The notes below the pieces were generated by a model that did no database searches, was not told the origin of the DNA, and saw only the letters and a list, made by a program, of their open reading frames with translations. Positions 12,378 to 24,863 of a DNA stretch of 64,000 nucleotides are shown here, in pieces; the stretch's first letter is position 1, and each line of letters opens with the position of its first letter. Source of the stretch: Cryptomeria japonica (lineage: Eukaryota > Streptophyta > Pinopsida > Cupressales > Cupressaceae); assembly GCF_030272615.1 (NCBI RefSeq), contig NC_081410.1, positions 566,513,152-566,577,151 on the forward strand, in the 5' to 3' direction. Made by a program: the position numbers and the translations under genes.

Positions 12378-12500
12378 AAGGAATATTGAAAAACACGTTT
12401 TTTTAGTTGACTTTCCAGGCTTGTCGCTTCTAAGCCAAATCCCAAAGCAAACCCGAGCCAAAATTTCAAATATGAAATTTGTACAACAAAAAGTAGATAT
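12378..12500 (+). repeat. 123-bp direct repeat, right copy
   Basis: Second copy of 2207-2329. It abuts the left boundary of the large segmental duplication at 12501. Confidence 0.85.
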
Positions 12501-13146
12501 TATAAACTAGCAAAACAAAAGAAATTCAAAATATGCATTGAAGTTCTTGTAATATAAATTTAAGGTTATCTTTCTAGTGTTGTTATTCCCAATGAATCGT
12601 GTTATTGAATATCACATAAATCTTGTTTTCTCTTTTGTAGGTCTATAACTTTTGTGCAGTGTAAATAATGTGTGGTTGTGACACAAATATCTTGGATGCT
12701 ATAATTTGCATGCATTAATAGTCTATATATGGAGTAATTTTCATTTAGATTTATTAGAGAGTTGTTCTAAATGTTAAAATGAGCACTATTCCTTTAGCTT
12801 TAAAGCTGCATCCAGTTCTGGTTAATTTTGTTTCTCTTAAGTTATCTTAATTTCAATTAAGTTCTTTTAAGGAAATGATTGGGACATGCCCTTGAATGGG
12901 GTAAGGTGGTTTTTATATGCTAATTTAATGTTTCAAGGTTGGGCAATTATATATAATAGATTACTTTACCATGTTTCAATAGCTATGATTATGTGTTAAT
13001 TTAATCTTTTATAGACATGACTCCAAAGTTGTTAATATTGATTATTAATATTCACAACTAATAAAATGTATTGTATAGATTTAAAAAATAATAAATCATG
13101 AGATTTGTATTGGCCTACCAATAAAATATGATCTCATCATAACTAT

Positions 13147-14080
13147 TTATTTATGAAAATTGCAAAGAGAAGTGATGCCTCCTCCAGCATGTCCTCCAAA
13201 TTTGAAGGAGAGGAATGAGTAGACAATCTGAAAAGTCCTATAATGAAACCATCCTAGAACCACAAATTTGAAAAACCAAATATTTTCAATTGTTTCGAAG
13301 TTTTGGAATCTATGTGAACTATCAAATTTGATGTAGCGGGAGATAGGAGAATCATGAGTAGATCCAAAAACCAATTAAGAGGAACTGAATTACTCCTCAC
13401 ACCAGATGAAGGAGTCAAAGGAACATATGGATTGTTGTCATCATCAATGGAGTGATCAAAGGTAAACACCTTGGACTGATGATTAGCCCTACCAACTACA
13501 AAATCCTTTAATGTGGGATGACCAATGAACACTGAATGTGGAGTGAACTCAATTGTGTAGCCTTATTGTGTAATCTAATATACTGATAGAAGATTATGAG
13601 CGATGTTAGGAATTCAATGAACATTAACTATTGAACCTATACCTAAGCCATTATTACCAACAATAGCAACATGAACAAGATGATTGTTTGCAATCAAGAG
13701 TCTATCTTGAAGTGGTTCTCCAAGAAAACATGGAATCATAGAATCAACTTGATAGGTGAAGTGAATTAAAGCTCTGAATCAATAATTCATCCAACATACC
13801 TAGGTGCATGAGTGGTGATTCACCAAGGCATGATCCTTTCCATTATAATGGGGGGAAGTATCCTCATTTTTGGCAAAATAAGAATAAAATGAACTAGAAG
13901 AAGGAATAGAAACATGATTCTCCTTGATTAATTTACTTGACTCATGAATTTACGCCTTCGTGTAACAATTGTATTCAACATGCCCCTCTTTCTTACGAAA
14001 GCCACATGTGGGTCTTTCCTTCTTATAGCAATTTTGTTCACTTTGGATGAGTTTCTTACAAAAGGTACACGTGGATAACA
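13147..14080 (-). pseudogene. Copia-like gag/protease remnant (copy A)
   Basis: Read on the minus strand from about 14075: a cysteine pair region CTFCKK...EQNC, a zinc-knuckle-like CGFRKKEGHVEYNC (second Cys mutated to Arg here, intact in the duplicate at 59865-59965), then a protease-like WIIDSRALIHF (family pattern W-x-x-D-S-G-A), and the LLSVYQIT...GYTIEF block that precedes integrase in copia proteins. Several CAG/CAA codons have become stops. The readable stretch VFIGHPTLKDFVVGRANHQS follows at about 13532. Not translatable; no LTRs were found for it. Confidence 0.6.
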
Positions 14081-14927
14081 ATATCTTTAGGAGAGCCATG
14101 GGCTAGACGAAGTGGTTCGAGATTTGCCCCTTTTTGTTATTTGAGCTTCTCAGTTCCATGCACTCTTTCATACACACAAAAACTTACTCCACATGACCAA
14201 TATAAATGTCTTCTATTTGCACAATCCACTAACGAAAAATTGGTAGGTTAACGAAAATGAAAAGCAATTCTAAATTGTGTAGAATGCACTCCAAGTTCCC
14301 TAGAATGAATCTACACAAAAATAGAACGTAAACTACTTTGAAATGGATGTTTTAATGTACGGTAGCAACTCTTTTTGGAAAAACTTTGGTTGAATTAGTT
14401 GCACTACAATTGAAGGAGACGTGAGTTCCAGATAAATGCCCCTTACGTTATCCATATTCTTTAACGACTAATGATAATTAATGTTTAGTCAAAACTATAC
14501 AAAATGACTATAAATGTTTGACTCGAGTAACTATCCGGTCATGAAAAGAAGCCTGGACAACGCTCATAGTATGAATAGTCTTATACAAAATGCTTTAAAT
14601 GATATTAATAAGAAGAAGAATCTCCAGCAAATGTCTCATGCAAAATTACAATCATTGTGAAAATTCAACGTTGAATGCTATTGTCTTCCTCTTCAAAATT
14701 TTAGGTGGCATAGGAATTCGACATCCTCCCAGCTATTGAGTTTGACAACGGGAGAGTTGAGGTTGAAGATAAAACAGAAAAGAAAATCTAGATGAAGTGA
14801 CAGTAACCAATCAAGAGTTTTAATGGATTAAGAAAGCACGTGAGTTATCTTGTCGAAAGGTTTAACAAAGATTGATTAGCTAATTCTCGACCGATCGGTA
14901 ATTTCCCTTAGAACTCTTGTATTACTT

Positions 14928-15780
14928 ATTACTCAACTTTTGATGGGTTAGCTTGTTATCTCTTTGGGCGTGGCCCCCACTCGAAAACCACTCTTCCTGA
15001 TGACACTACACAACCTCCAAAGAACCCCAAGACAAAACACAAAAGCCAACTAACATAAGGAGTTCAAAAAACAAAACTAAAGGACAATATGATTGAACAA
15101 ACCTTCTACCATGGTTAAACCAATTGGAGGTGTGGAACAAAAAACTAGTCTATCCAAAAAACAAGACCAAAACCACAATAAAGCATCTACGACCACAACC
15201 AAAACTTAACCAAATCAACTTGCATAATAAATCGATATTCAACGACATGCCATCATGACACAAGAATGACTTTACCAAATTAACACCAAAAATTCACTAA
15301 TCAGAGTAAACACTCAAACGAATCTACGTGCACTCTAAATCATCCATGTTAAGGAATCATAAGAATCACTCAAAATATACTTAAAATCTAATGTCAACTA
15401 ATTGCAGCTATTTCAATAACTGACTCTTTTATGATGATAAAATCCACATTAAGGAATAACACATCAAAAGGGTCCAAGTAAACATACACCCCAAATAACT
15501 TTCCTCAATACTTGATTTTAAACCACACACCTTAAAGGAATAACAACAACTCGTAGCCTAATTAAACAATCATTTATAAACAAATATATAATCATTTCAA
15601 TTTAAGCCAATTTGTCTATAACAAATACCATTTGAATTCGAATTTCAAATTAATGACAATAACATTTAAAATACTTTTGAAAACTAAGTTCAATATTTAA
15701 ATCAAAATAATCTTTTCCAAATTAAAATAATTTCGACTAACAAAAATTGATGGTTATTCCTATAGCCATTGTTTTCACAA
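14928..15780. repeat. Dispersed repeat (three copies in window)
   Basis: The block starting TTACTTATTACTCAACTTT recurs at 60836-61690 as part of the segmental duplication. It also recurs independently at 46578-47310 with an internal deletion of roughly 160 bp. Identity of the family unknown; no coding potential. Confidence 0.75.
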
Positions 15781-17490
15781 AATCATTTACTATTATATCA
15801 AATCAAATTTAACATTCTCTTCATATAGCTAATTTAAAATAGATAGTATAAATATATATTTATATATTCAATACTACACTGATATTTCTTTTAAAAACCG
15901 AATTTCCTCTATCACCATTTCCAAATAAAAATTTAAAAATTATAAATATATATTTAAATTTAATTAAAAACAATATAAAATATTATGCATTGCAAAGGAA
16001 ATAACATTTACTATGATTTTGTTTTCACTGAGTTTTTTTTTTCTTTACACAAAAAAGCTCATGGCAACAATGCATTCCCAGCACATGTATTCAACTACTC
16101 AATTGGCCCTAACGCTAGGAGAATGGATCCGATTCAATCCACAAATGAAATTTTCATATATAATATCATTAATCCACATAATAATTTCACATTTAAAACA
16201 TCAGATTCACAAATTTCAAAAAGTCTAAGGAGACCAATAACCAGGTTTTGGAGGCTATCCACCATTGATGAACCTCCAAAAACTCAAAAAATTAAAACTT
16301 GCCAAATAAAAAATTCCTTAAACCCCATTGGTTGATGGGTGAAGAACATCACACTTCTAAAATAAAATTCACTTTTTGGGCATACATAAAAATTTGGGCA
16401 ACATTTCCCGAAAGCAATTCTCATTTTAAAAATTGAAATATACAAATTCATATCTAAACTACAATCCAATTTTCAAGTTGGAGAAAGGTTCTAAATCCAC
16501 TTGCTATCCATTTGCAACAAGAATTACACAATTTCATAAAGAATCAAGGGATAAAATCAATTAAAATTCACCTTCAAGTTGAAGAATTTCAAAATGAAAC
16601 ATAGAGACAAAGACTCTGAAAGAACTCACAAAAAACTGGGTAGCAACAAGAGTTTTGTTGCTTAAATCCAACAAGCTCCTATCCCCAAAATCCCTCCAAG
16701 CAAATCCTTCCCAATAAAAAATTCAAAAATCCATTGTAGGGTTGGAAATCACCAAAATTTGGTAAATAATACTAATTGTTCAAAAATGCATAACACATTT
16801 TTTATTCCACCATATGGTAATAAATCAATACTCTAATTTTCCTGGCTTAATAGAATTTGATTTATCAAATTATAAAAACAATGTTCTTTTTTTTTAAACA
16901 ATTACTCAAGCCAAATATAATTGAACTTTCACTAATAATTCAACATTCACTCTAACTTAGACAATTCAAAAATATTTGATTAATTAATTAACCACAAAAA
17001 TGATTCTAATATAATTTATTCTTAATTTCCTTTAATCGACGCAACACATATTAAATTTCCATTAACTACTCAAGAAGAGAATAATTAAACACACAAAATG
17101 CATAACACTCAACACTCAACTGAATCCAAAATAAAACATGACACACATACCAACGTTGGATAAGTGGCCTACTTGGAAAACCGACAAGGCAAACAAAATA
17201 TTGATGACGCTCATAATTGAGCATGGCTAGGGTTAACATTAGGACCTTAGAACTACCTCGTCCACTTCCATTAGGTTAATTAAGTACGCTCAGACCTATG
17301 GAACCAAGTGGAGACAATTCCTCATACCTACACGGTACTTCTACCTATAATTTCTCTCATCACCGAACCACGCATACATATGTACACAAACACAATAAAC
17401 ACACTGGTGAAGGAGAATCACGATGTTCCCTGTCTCACCAAAGTGAGTCAAGGAAAATCATCTCCTCGCACCTCATACACTTTCACACAA
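15781..17490. other. AT-rich non-coding DNA in duplication copy A
   Basis: Short open frames at 15985-16335 and 17298-17528 have no recognisable domains, and their duplicates in copy B are disrupted or differ in length, so I do not call genes. Confidence 0.5.
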
Positions 17491-18203
17491 TATTGAAAAA
17501 CTCAATAGATTCAACCACCAAAACCTAGCCTAACAACAACAAAGATCCACCATAACATATGAAGATTACCTAAGACAATGCAAATCAAATGAAATCACAA
17601 AGATTATACCATCACATGTCCAATAGGGTTTGAATCTCCACTCTTCCTATCTCCATTGATCTTGCTTGATATATTTGCTCTCAGATTTTATATGTACACA
17701 AGAGCTCAACAAAGAACAGAAATGTGGTTGCAAGTAGGATCGCATGTAAAAGTGCAAAGGCGTAGTGTAGTCGAGTAATCAAGTAGTTAGTCAGTTAGGG
17801 TTGATAATGAAGGAAGCATCTCCTTATATAGAAGACATTATATGAAATGGAGGGATAAGATTGAGAGGTGTACAAGATAAATGGTCGGTTATGATTAGAG
17901 GATAGGTAAAGAAAATAAGAAAATAATGAGAGGGGTAGGTAGTATAGAAATTAAGAGATGAATGACATGTGTCATGGGTAGAAAAGGCTAATGAATTAAT
18001 TAAATAAATAAATATTTAATTAATTAATAGAGGAAGTGGGATCAATTAAATAAATAAGATATTTATTTAATTTAGGAAAAGGGTAATTTAAATAAATAAA
18101 TGTATTTAATTAAATGAGAAATAAGGCTAGAAGAATTAGGCTAAAGTAATTAAATAAATAAAAATATTTATTTAATTAGACATGACAATTTTAGGTGTCT
18201 ACA
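17491..18203 (-). repeat. LTR of the truncated gypsy element, 3' end missing
   Basis: Begins TGTAGACACCTAAAATTG (reading minus from 18203) and stops at ...TTTTTCAATATTG, about 30 bp short of the LTR end seen in the 16-kb element. Keeps the AT-rich palindromes and has a better TATA box (TATATAAGG) than the young copy. Confidence 0.88.
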
Positions 18204-18217
18204 TTTTGCCCCTCTTT
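18204..18217 (-). promoter_or_regulatory. Polypurine tract of the truncated gypsy element
   Basis: AAAGAGGGGCAAAA on the minus strand, identical to that of the 16-kb element and directly before the LTR. Confidence 0.85.
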
Positions 18218-18460
18218 GAGACAATGCAACTTGTTGCGTTGTTTCAAAGAAGATAATATGAACTGATACAAAGTTTCCCCAAGATGGGAATGATATGCCC
18301 CCTCGAGAGATTGGATGAAAATGTCTAGAAAGATCGCAGACAATCTCTCGATAAGAAAGAAAGGCTAGAATGGACTGACCGGATAGGATAGAGTGACAGA
18401 GTCATGGGATAAAGAAGAATGACTCGAGAAATGAGGGCTAGGGCTAGGGCTAGGGCAGTC

Positions 18461-18470
18461 TATAAAATAG
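18461..18470 (+). promoter_or_regulatory. TATA box of the PMD gene
   Basis: TATAAAATAG lies 98 bp before the PMD start codon. The same position in the 16-kb element has TATAAGATAG. Surrounding sequence is conserved, suggesting a dedicated promoter reading away from the LTR, against the element's own transcript. Confidence 0.6.
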
Positions 18471-18735
18471 ACCACGAGGGGAATACATCCTCATTGTCAT
18501 CCACACATCCAAGCGATCAAAGTGCAGAGAGAGAATAGAGTAGCAGTAGTCAGCAACGATGACATTGGTTCACAAATTTGATCATGTTCGCCGATTTCAG
18601 AGGCCAGCCGATGTAGGAGAGCCGATAAGTACTGCAAAAACTCTTTGTACTTTATCGCATTAATTGTTGTCATAAATGCATGCTAGGTAGTGTAATAAAT
18701 GTGCTTTAGAATAATGTTGAAAAATGTCAAAAACA

Positions 18736-18945
18736 TTTAGGCGCATCTACGTTTGTGCTAGGCGCGTCTATGCTAGGAAAAGCCTCTGTGCCAGATGCGA
18801 GTGCGTTTGCGTTGTGCAGGCGTGTTTGTGAAATGTGGGCACATTTATGTAGGACAAGTACATCTGTGCAAAGCATAGGCACATCTGTGTATTTCAGGCA
18901 TGTCTGTGCAAAGCAGTGCGTTTGTACATTCTAGAAGCATGTTTA
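18736..18945 (+). repeat. Decayed GCGTCTGTG-type repeats in the PMD intron
   Basis: About ten copies at ~20-bp spacing of variants such as GCGCGTCTATG, GCACATCTGTG, GCATGTCTGTG. C->T and G->A changes of the GCGTCTGTG core seen in the 16-kb element are frequent. Confidence 0.7.
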
Positions 18946-19177
18946 TGTCATGAAGGCACATTTATCTCTTCAAGGTCAAATCGACAGTTCTGTGATGAAC
19001 ATACAATGTCGATTGGATAAGCTACTGAGAGGATACACTCAAGCAGGTCCTCTAGGGAAAACTAGAATAGCAGATAGGGCTAGGATTGACAATTCTGTGA
19101 TAGAACATACGTTACCAATTAGGAAACTACTCAAGAGGATACACTCAAGTAGAGGCCCTAAGATAGGATAGATCGAG

Positions 19178-19395
19178 GCACTTTGTGATGAACAGAGAGT
19201 ACTAAAAAAAGAGCAGCACTTTGTGATGAATAGTGAGTGCAAATGTGAGCAACACTTTGTGATGAATAGGGAGTGCTAAAACATAATACTTTGTGATGAA
19301 CAGGGAGTACCACTAGGATAAATAGCAACACTTTGTGATGAATAGTGAGTGTCACTAGGATAGATAGCAACACTTTGTGATGAACAGTGAGTGTC
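19178..19395 (-). repeat. Array of six small hairpins in the PMD intron
   Basis: Six units at roughly 40-bp spacing (starting near 19178, 19216, 19252, 19286, 19327, 19369). Each is a conserved 15-nt core (TTGTGATGAACAGGG on + ) closed by a 5-bp stem that varies in a compensatory way: GCACT/AGTGC, ATACT with AGTAC, ACACT/AGTGT. Imperfect pairs become G.U when read on the minus strand, the sense strand of this element. Confidence 0.75.
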
Positions 19396-21306
19396 ACTTT
19401 TGACTGACATGATTGCTTTGCTTGACTGCAGGAGTACTTGCCTATGCTAGAGTCACGAGAGAGATTCCCATCGACGCAAAGATTATGACTAGAGCTAACA
19501 TTTGAAGACCGAGCTGCTATTGAGGTTGTGGGTCTACGATACATTCTGTATGTGCCTGAGTTTCGGGCGAACATGGGTTTGCTGACTGCACTTGCTGAGA
19601 GATGGCATTATGAGACATGCACTTTTCATTTTCTGATGGGTGAGATGAAAGTCACCTTGGAGGATGTTTATAGGATTCTGAGGATACCGATTGATGGGGA
19701 GCTGATACCCTATGATTGAGATGGAGATAGGGAGGCCCTAAGACAAGTGTTCTAGGATCCGGGACTGGAGATGAGGGATGGACACGTGGCATGGGACACG
19801 ATGACCGCAACAGGATTAGCACTACCAGCAGTGCTAGGAGGAGTGATTAGTGGGTTCCTGTGTCTAGACAGGGTGACACGAGGGTTGGTTGTAGGCTGGG
19901 GGAGCACCTTGGAGACACTAGTTACATAGCATACCAGATATTCCTAGGGACCGTGTGTGTTGGCACACTTATACTATGAGCTGCATTAGTTTGTTTATCA
20001 TGGATCTGTAGGATTGGGCTGTGGAGTTACATTGCTACAGGTGTGGGCATATGAGCATTTGCCGGTTACCCGACTGATACATTTCAGGGGTAGGGGTCAT
20101 GGACGCAACTTTGTTCATTTGTACGATATGATTACATCATAGCCACGGATTGGCAGGTTGGAGCATTGGCATCGAGTCCTGGATGAGATCGACACTGTGA
20201 TATGGAGGCCGTACTGTGAGTGCGAGCAGTAGGAGGATGATGCAGTGGATCTACCTTATACTTTCCAGAGTAGATATCTGATTGGGTAGACGCCCTATGT
20301 ATTGGAAAGACAGCTGGTTGATAGGGTATGCAGGTAGTTTGGCAGGATCCAGTAGATACCATGAGGTTTCGATTTGTATGCGTAGATAGTGCGAGACCAG
20401 GCACACTTTGGGCCAATGTTGTCATATGATCAGGCCATGATGCAGCTGGTGGAGGTGGTGCCCATGCCATGGGATATGTGGCCGGAGATTGAGGATGCAG
20501 GTATGGATGCAGAGTACACTGCATATTGGGCTGAGCATCCCTTTCCATGACTGACAGACCCAAGGGAGCCGATAGATGGAGATGGTGGGGGGAGAGGCTG
20601 ACGGAAGAGGTGGGGTGTTGTTGGAGAGAGGAGAGTGGTTCCATGGAGAGAGGGTGGAGAGGAGAGACAGGCTTGGGTGGTGAGGGGTAGCAGTGGATTG
20701 CCACTACAGGTGCCAGCAGCACAAGGTCCTAGACAGGTGCAGGGACAGGGATAGAGGCAGGTACAGGCAGAGGTATAGGTACCAGTACAGGGGGAGCCAC
20801 AGGCAGAGGTACAGGGGGTTGAGGAGGAGGAGGATGAGCTATTTGAGCTGAGGGAGATCTGCTAGGGACAGGAAGATGAGATCCAAGAGCTGTAGAGGGA
20901 TACATCTAGGCTCAGGAGATAGCTAAGGGATACAAAGTGAGAGTGGGATCAGGCTATCTAGTGCTATACTAAGGCTGAGACAGCACTGAGGGCTGGGAGA
21001 TAGGCGGTAGAGGACACAGGGGCTGGATACGCCTATGTTCTGTGGGCAGGGGAGGAGATAGGTTATTGGCAAGACCTCTATTACGGGGCAGTGCCACCAG
21101 AGTAGCGGGCGAGGAGCTTCCGTAGACCATCACAGACAACGACGACCACAGGAGGGAGTCAGAGGAGATAGGCATCCAGTGGTGGGGCTATGGGTCCTCC
21201 ACTGCCACCAGATAGAGGAGGTAGGAGAGATGATCCTGGGGCGGGTCCTTGTAGGGCTCAGACTCCGTTGAGGCTAGGCAGCTCCGAGGCAGGGAGCTCA
21301 TCATAG

Positions 21307-22774
21307 CCTTAGAGAGCTCCCTATGTATCAGTTTTTTACCATTTTTGTATGATGATGTGGATACCTTTGGGTGATTGTAGCCATATGTATTTTGACATCA
21401 TTGTATCATGACACTTTTGATTATATATATGAGATGATTCATCTTTGTGGTGGCTATATGTATGTGTACCTATGTGATGCTTATGTTTCTATGATGCTTA
21501 TGATATGGATGCAAATATGTACATAATGAAATGCAATATTTTTGTTCTTTTATGTTTTTATATGTTATGTAAATGCAAATGTGAATGTATGAAATAAAGA
21601 TGAATATGATAATGCAAATAATTATTTACATGATGAAAATGTAAAATGTGCTAACATGAGTTGTGTGCAGGATGTGATGCAATTGTGATATCTATATGTA
21701 TGTATGAAATCCTTAATATGTGATAATGCAGGTGCAACTACATGAAATGCAAATATTTTTGGAGTGTCATTATACTCAGTCATGTGATAGTAGGCTACAC
21801 AGACTCAAGAAGGATGATGGCGGTCAATCAAGAAATGGGGATGGAAGATAGAAGATATGAAAGTGAAAGTGCTTCTTGTGCGTTATCATCATTGAGCTTT
21901 ATTATGGCAAGTAGGTTATGACAATCAAGGCAAATGTTTGACCCAGAAAGTCATTGTACCTGTTTGCATGGAGATAAGAGAGTCTCAAACAAGGAATGCC
22001 CCAGTTCATACTAGACTCACAGTGTCCTCATATCCTTGGACAAGTCAAAGCATTACTAAGAGACAATCCGTAGATAACAAAAGAAAAATAGGTGACGATA
22101 CCCCATCCTTTCCTTTCTAGTCAAAGACATCCCGGAGATAAAATCTCTAGTCAGAGACATCCTGGAAAAGCTAAAAGACATGTCACCAAAAAGATAAAAT
22201 CAAAAGAAAACCAAGACTCAACACCAACATCCACTGTAGTCCTCAAGTTTTAGTGTCTCTTGTCACTTGTATAAGTCTTATTTGATTGTGGTCACAATGT
22301 ATACTTTCACAAAAAGGATAGATAGCACTGAACCATAATGTTGTCTGAGTCTATTGAAAGATTTGATTTGTTGAAGCCCATTGTTGTTGTTGTGTCTCAT
22401 ATGAAACTGACTGAATCCATCAAACTAATACTTTATTGCGGATTGGCGATGCAAGTGTTGCTTTATTGTGGATTGTGCACGGATAAACTGAAGAAAACTG
22501 GAAGAAACTGTACTCCTCAGAACATGTGATGCTCTTAGTTCCACACCCATCACTAGACGTAGGATTTTCCTTAGCCATAGATAGGAGCTGATTTATTATG
22601 GATGGAAAGAGGTGAAAAGGAATGTATATTATGAATGGAGAACCAATCTTGGGTAGATCAATAACAAGCCATGATGGGAATAGGTAAGTTTATAATGGAT
22701 AGAGAAGTTGTGCATGTGTGCAAAGTGAAGGGATGAAATGAAATCCTAAAGGAGGGAGGAGAAATGTCTCTACA
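21307..22774. other. Spacer between PMD gene and pol of the truncated element
   Basis: Homologous to 37324-38782 of the 16-kb element, reverse-complemented. AT-rich, no coding capacity. Confidence 0.6.
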
Positions 22775-22840
22775 CATGGCGTTGGTGACCCAGTTTTCAC
22801 CATGGTACTTGCCCAGGGCACCACCAAAGTGGTTTTTACC
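22775..22840 (-). ncRNA. Two covarying hairpin modules after pol (truncated element)
   Basis: Minus strand. The module at 22817-22840 keeps the inner stem CCAC/GTGG with internal loop TAAAAA / TG. The module at 22775-22805 keeps the outer stem CATGG/CCATG, the loop TGAAAA / CG and an inner stem with one lost pair. They correspond to the fourth and fifth modules of the 16-kb element. Confidence 0.65.
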
Positions 22841-22937
22841 ATTGGACAAAATGTTTTTCTTTACTTTTTTTATTTTTTTGACTTTTTTTATTTTTTTGAC
22901 TTTTTTTTGTCTTTTTGAATTAGGATACTCTGAAAAG

Positions 22938-24863
22938 CTATGTGTAAAACCTGCAAAGGTACATGTTGTTGATAGGATCCTCCAAAGGTTCACCCTCTGT
23001 GGTTGAGAGCTGATATGCACCAGATCCATATGCTGTTGTGATGATGTAAGGACCAAGCCAGTTTGGTTCAAACTTGCCCTTCTTCTCTTTATCTTGCTGA
23101 TTTTTAGGATTTTCTCTAAGAACCAAGTCACCTACCTCAAATGTTTGAGGCTTCACTTTATGATTGTAGCTGCAACTCATTCGTTGTTGATAAGCCTTGA
23201 GATGATTAAAAATAGTTTGTCTTCATTCATCCAATAGTTCAAGTTCTTGTAACCGAGAGACCTTGTAGTCTTCATCACTGATAATGTTTTGCAAAGAGAC
23301 TCGTAAAGAGGGTAACTCGACCTCAATAGGAAAGATAGATTCAGTGCCTTAGACAAGTGAATAGGGTGTAGCTCCTGTAGGTGTGTGGACGCTTGTGTGG
23401 TAAGCCCAAAGTGCGGGATTAAGTTGGATATGCCAATTACAACCAGCATTGTCGATTGTCTTTTTCAAAGTTTTAAGGATTGTTTTATTAGATGCCTCAG
23501 CTCGACTGTTACCTTGGGGGTAATAAGGTGTGAAAAAATGATGGGTAATATGAAAGTGGTCACAGAGTTCACGAACATCCTGATTTTTGAAGGGACACCC
23601 GTTATCAGTGATGATGGAAATAGGAATACCGTATCGACAAATGATATAGTTGAGAATGAAGGTAGCAATTTGTTTTCCAGTGACTTGTGTGAGAGGCACG
23701 GCTTTGATCCATTTTGTGAAATACTTTGTGGCAGTGACAATGAATTTATGATCATTAGAAGATGGAGGGTGAATCTTGCCTATGAGATCTAGTCCCCACT
23801 AACAGAAGGGCCAAGGAGTCGCAATTGGTTGAAGTTCTTGTGCTGGCACATGGATGAGGTCTCCATGAAGTTGACACTACTTACATTTCTTGACAAACTG
23901 ATATGAAGCTTTTTCCATATTGGGCCAGTAATATCCAGTCCTAATGAGTTTCTTGGCTAAGGTAGGACCACTAGAATGTGGACCACATATCCCTTCATGT
24001 ACTTCACGTAACGCAATCTGAGCTTCGTTGCTTTCTAAAAATCTAAGAAGAGTTCCATCTAGACCTCGACGGTATAGGATATCGGTTAAAATGACATATC
24101 GAGAAGATTGGCAAATGAAAGTGCGATGTTGGTTATTGGATAGATCAGGAGGTAGGGTATTGTCATGAAGGTATGCAAAAATGGAACCATATAACTGGGA
24201 CTCAGGACCAACAACACATATCATCTCAGTAGGAGTGATTTCAAATGAGGGAACCAAAAGGTTATCCACCAAGAACTCATAGCGGGCCTCATTCGATGGT
24301 AGATCAATTAGTGAAGCAATTGTAGCCATGGCATCCGCAACTCTATTCTTCTCTCTGGGTATCTGCTCAAAGTCTATCTTCGTGAAATGTTGTTTTAGGT
24401 CGTCCACCATTCTTTTGTAAGGCATTAATTTATCATCCTTTGTTTGGTAGTCATTAGTTTCTTGACGAATTACAAGTTGAGAAACCCCAAAAACACGAAG
24501 TTCCTGGATCTTCCACTGAACTGCAATCCATAATCCAGTTGTTAATGCCTCATATTCCGCTATGTTATTAGTGCAGGAAAATGATAATCGATATGATTTT
24601 GGTATAGAATCCCCTTGAGGAGTTATGAAGAGGATGCCAGCTCCTCCCCCATGCTGTGTGTATGAGCCGTCAAAGTATAGTTGCCAAGGCGTTGCATGTG
24701 ACACTGTTAAAATGGATTCATCTTAAAATTCTAAAATTAGAGGAACATCATCTATCATGGGAGCATCTACCAACTGATCTGTGATAGCTTGTCCTTTTAG
24801 TGCTTTTCTATCCACATACTCGATGTCGAATTCTCTCACAATGAGTAATATGGATGGATGTTG
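22938..24863 (-). pseudogene. Gypsy second RNase H and integrase remnant
   Basis: Minus strand. Starts inside the end of the first RNase H region (EYVDRKALKGQAI), then the archaeal-type RNase H (24704 onward: LYFDGSYT, NNIAEYEAL). In the latter the usual GDSQ reads GVSQ, so a catalytic Asp is lost. Integrase follows with its H-H-C-C region, the ITDNG and AEASNKT motifs (NSRAEAS here) and a C-terminal LGPYIIT segment, ending at the stop 22938-22940. Several stops and frameshifts break it. At the two sites where the 16-kb element has TAG in pol, this copy has CAG. Confidence 0.9.

Larger units (their letters stand above)
12501..17490 (+). repeat. Segmental duplication copy A, left part
   Basis: Matches 58411 to about 63367 in direct orientation with only a few differences per 100 bp and some small indels. 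It begins near TATAAACTAGCAAAAC in both copies. No functional gene is seen: it contains a decayed copia-like gag/protease remnant (13147-14080), a dispersed repeat (14928-15780) and AT-rich DNA. It is interrupted at 17490 by a gypsy fragment and resumes at 24864. Confidence 0.9.
18559..21306 (+). pseudogene. Plant mobile domain (PMD) gene carried by the truncated gypsy element
   Basis: Degenerate version of the antisense gene of the 16-kb element. Exon 1 is 18559-18624 (22 codons, ATGACATTGGTT...). Its donor is mutated from GTAAGT to ATAAGT. The intron is 18625-19431 and ends TTGACTGCAG; exon 2 is 19432-21306. The PMD core is readable (MGLLTALAERWHYETCTFHF, EMKVTLEDVYRILRIPIDG). More than fifteen in-frame stops occur, many of them TAG where the other copy has CAG or TGG, with some TGA. 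The end (acidic/Gly-rich region, coiled coil, GSSS) is at the same place as in the intact relative. Not functional. Confidence 0.85.
17491..24863 (-). mobile_element. Truncated Ty3/gypsy (Tat-type) element, minus strand
   Basis: About 7.37 kb, a decayed relative of the 26589-42666 element in opposite orientation. In its own direction it holds the end of the second RNase H region, integrase, the post-pol spacer, the antisense PMD gene (so on + here), the polypurine tract and a 3' LTR. It lacks the 5' LTR, leader, gag, protease and RT, and also the last ~30 bp of its LTR. No target duplication is seen. Copy B of the surrounding duplication is uninterrupted at the corresponding point (63361-63390). 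Confidence 0.9.

Noticed and set aside
15985-16335. 116-codon open frame in duplication copy A
   Set aside because: The duplicate in copy B is shorter and shifted; the frame is not conserved.
18446-18458. GGGCTA repeats resembling interstitial telomere sequence
   Set aside because: Only three units and not the plant TTTAGGG or vertebrate TTAGGG sequence.
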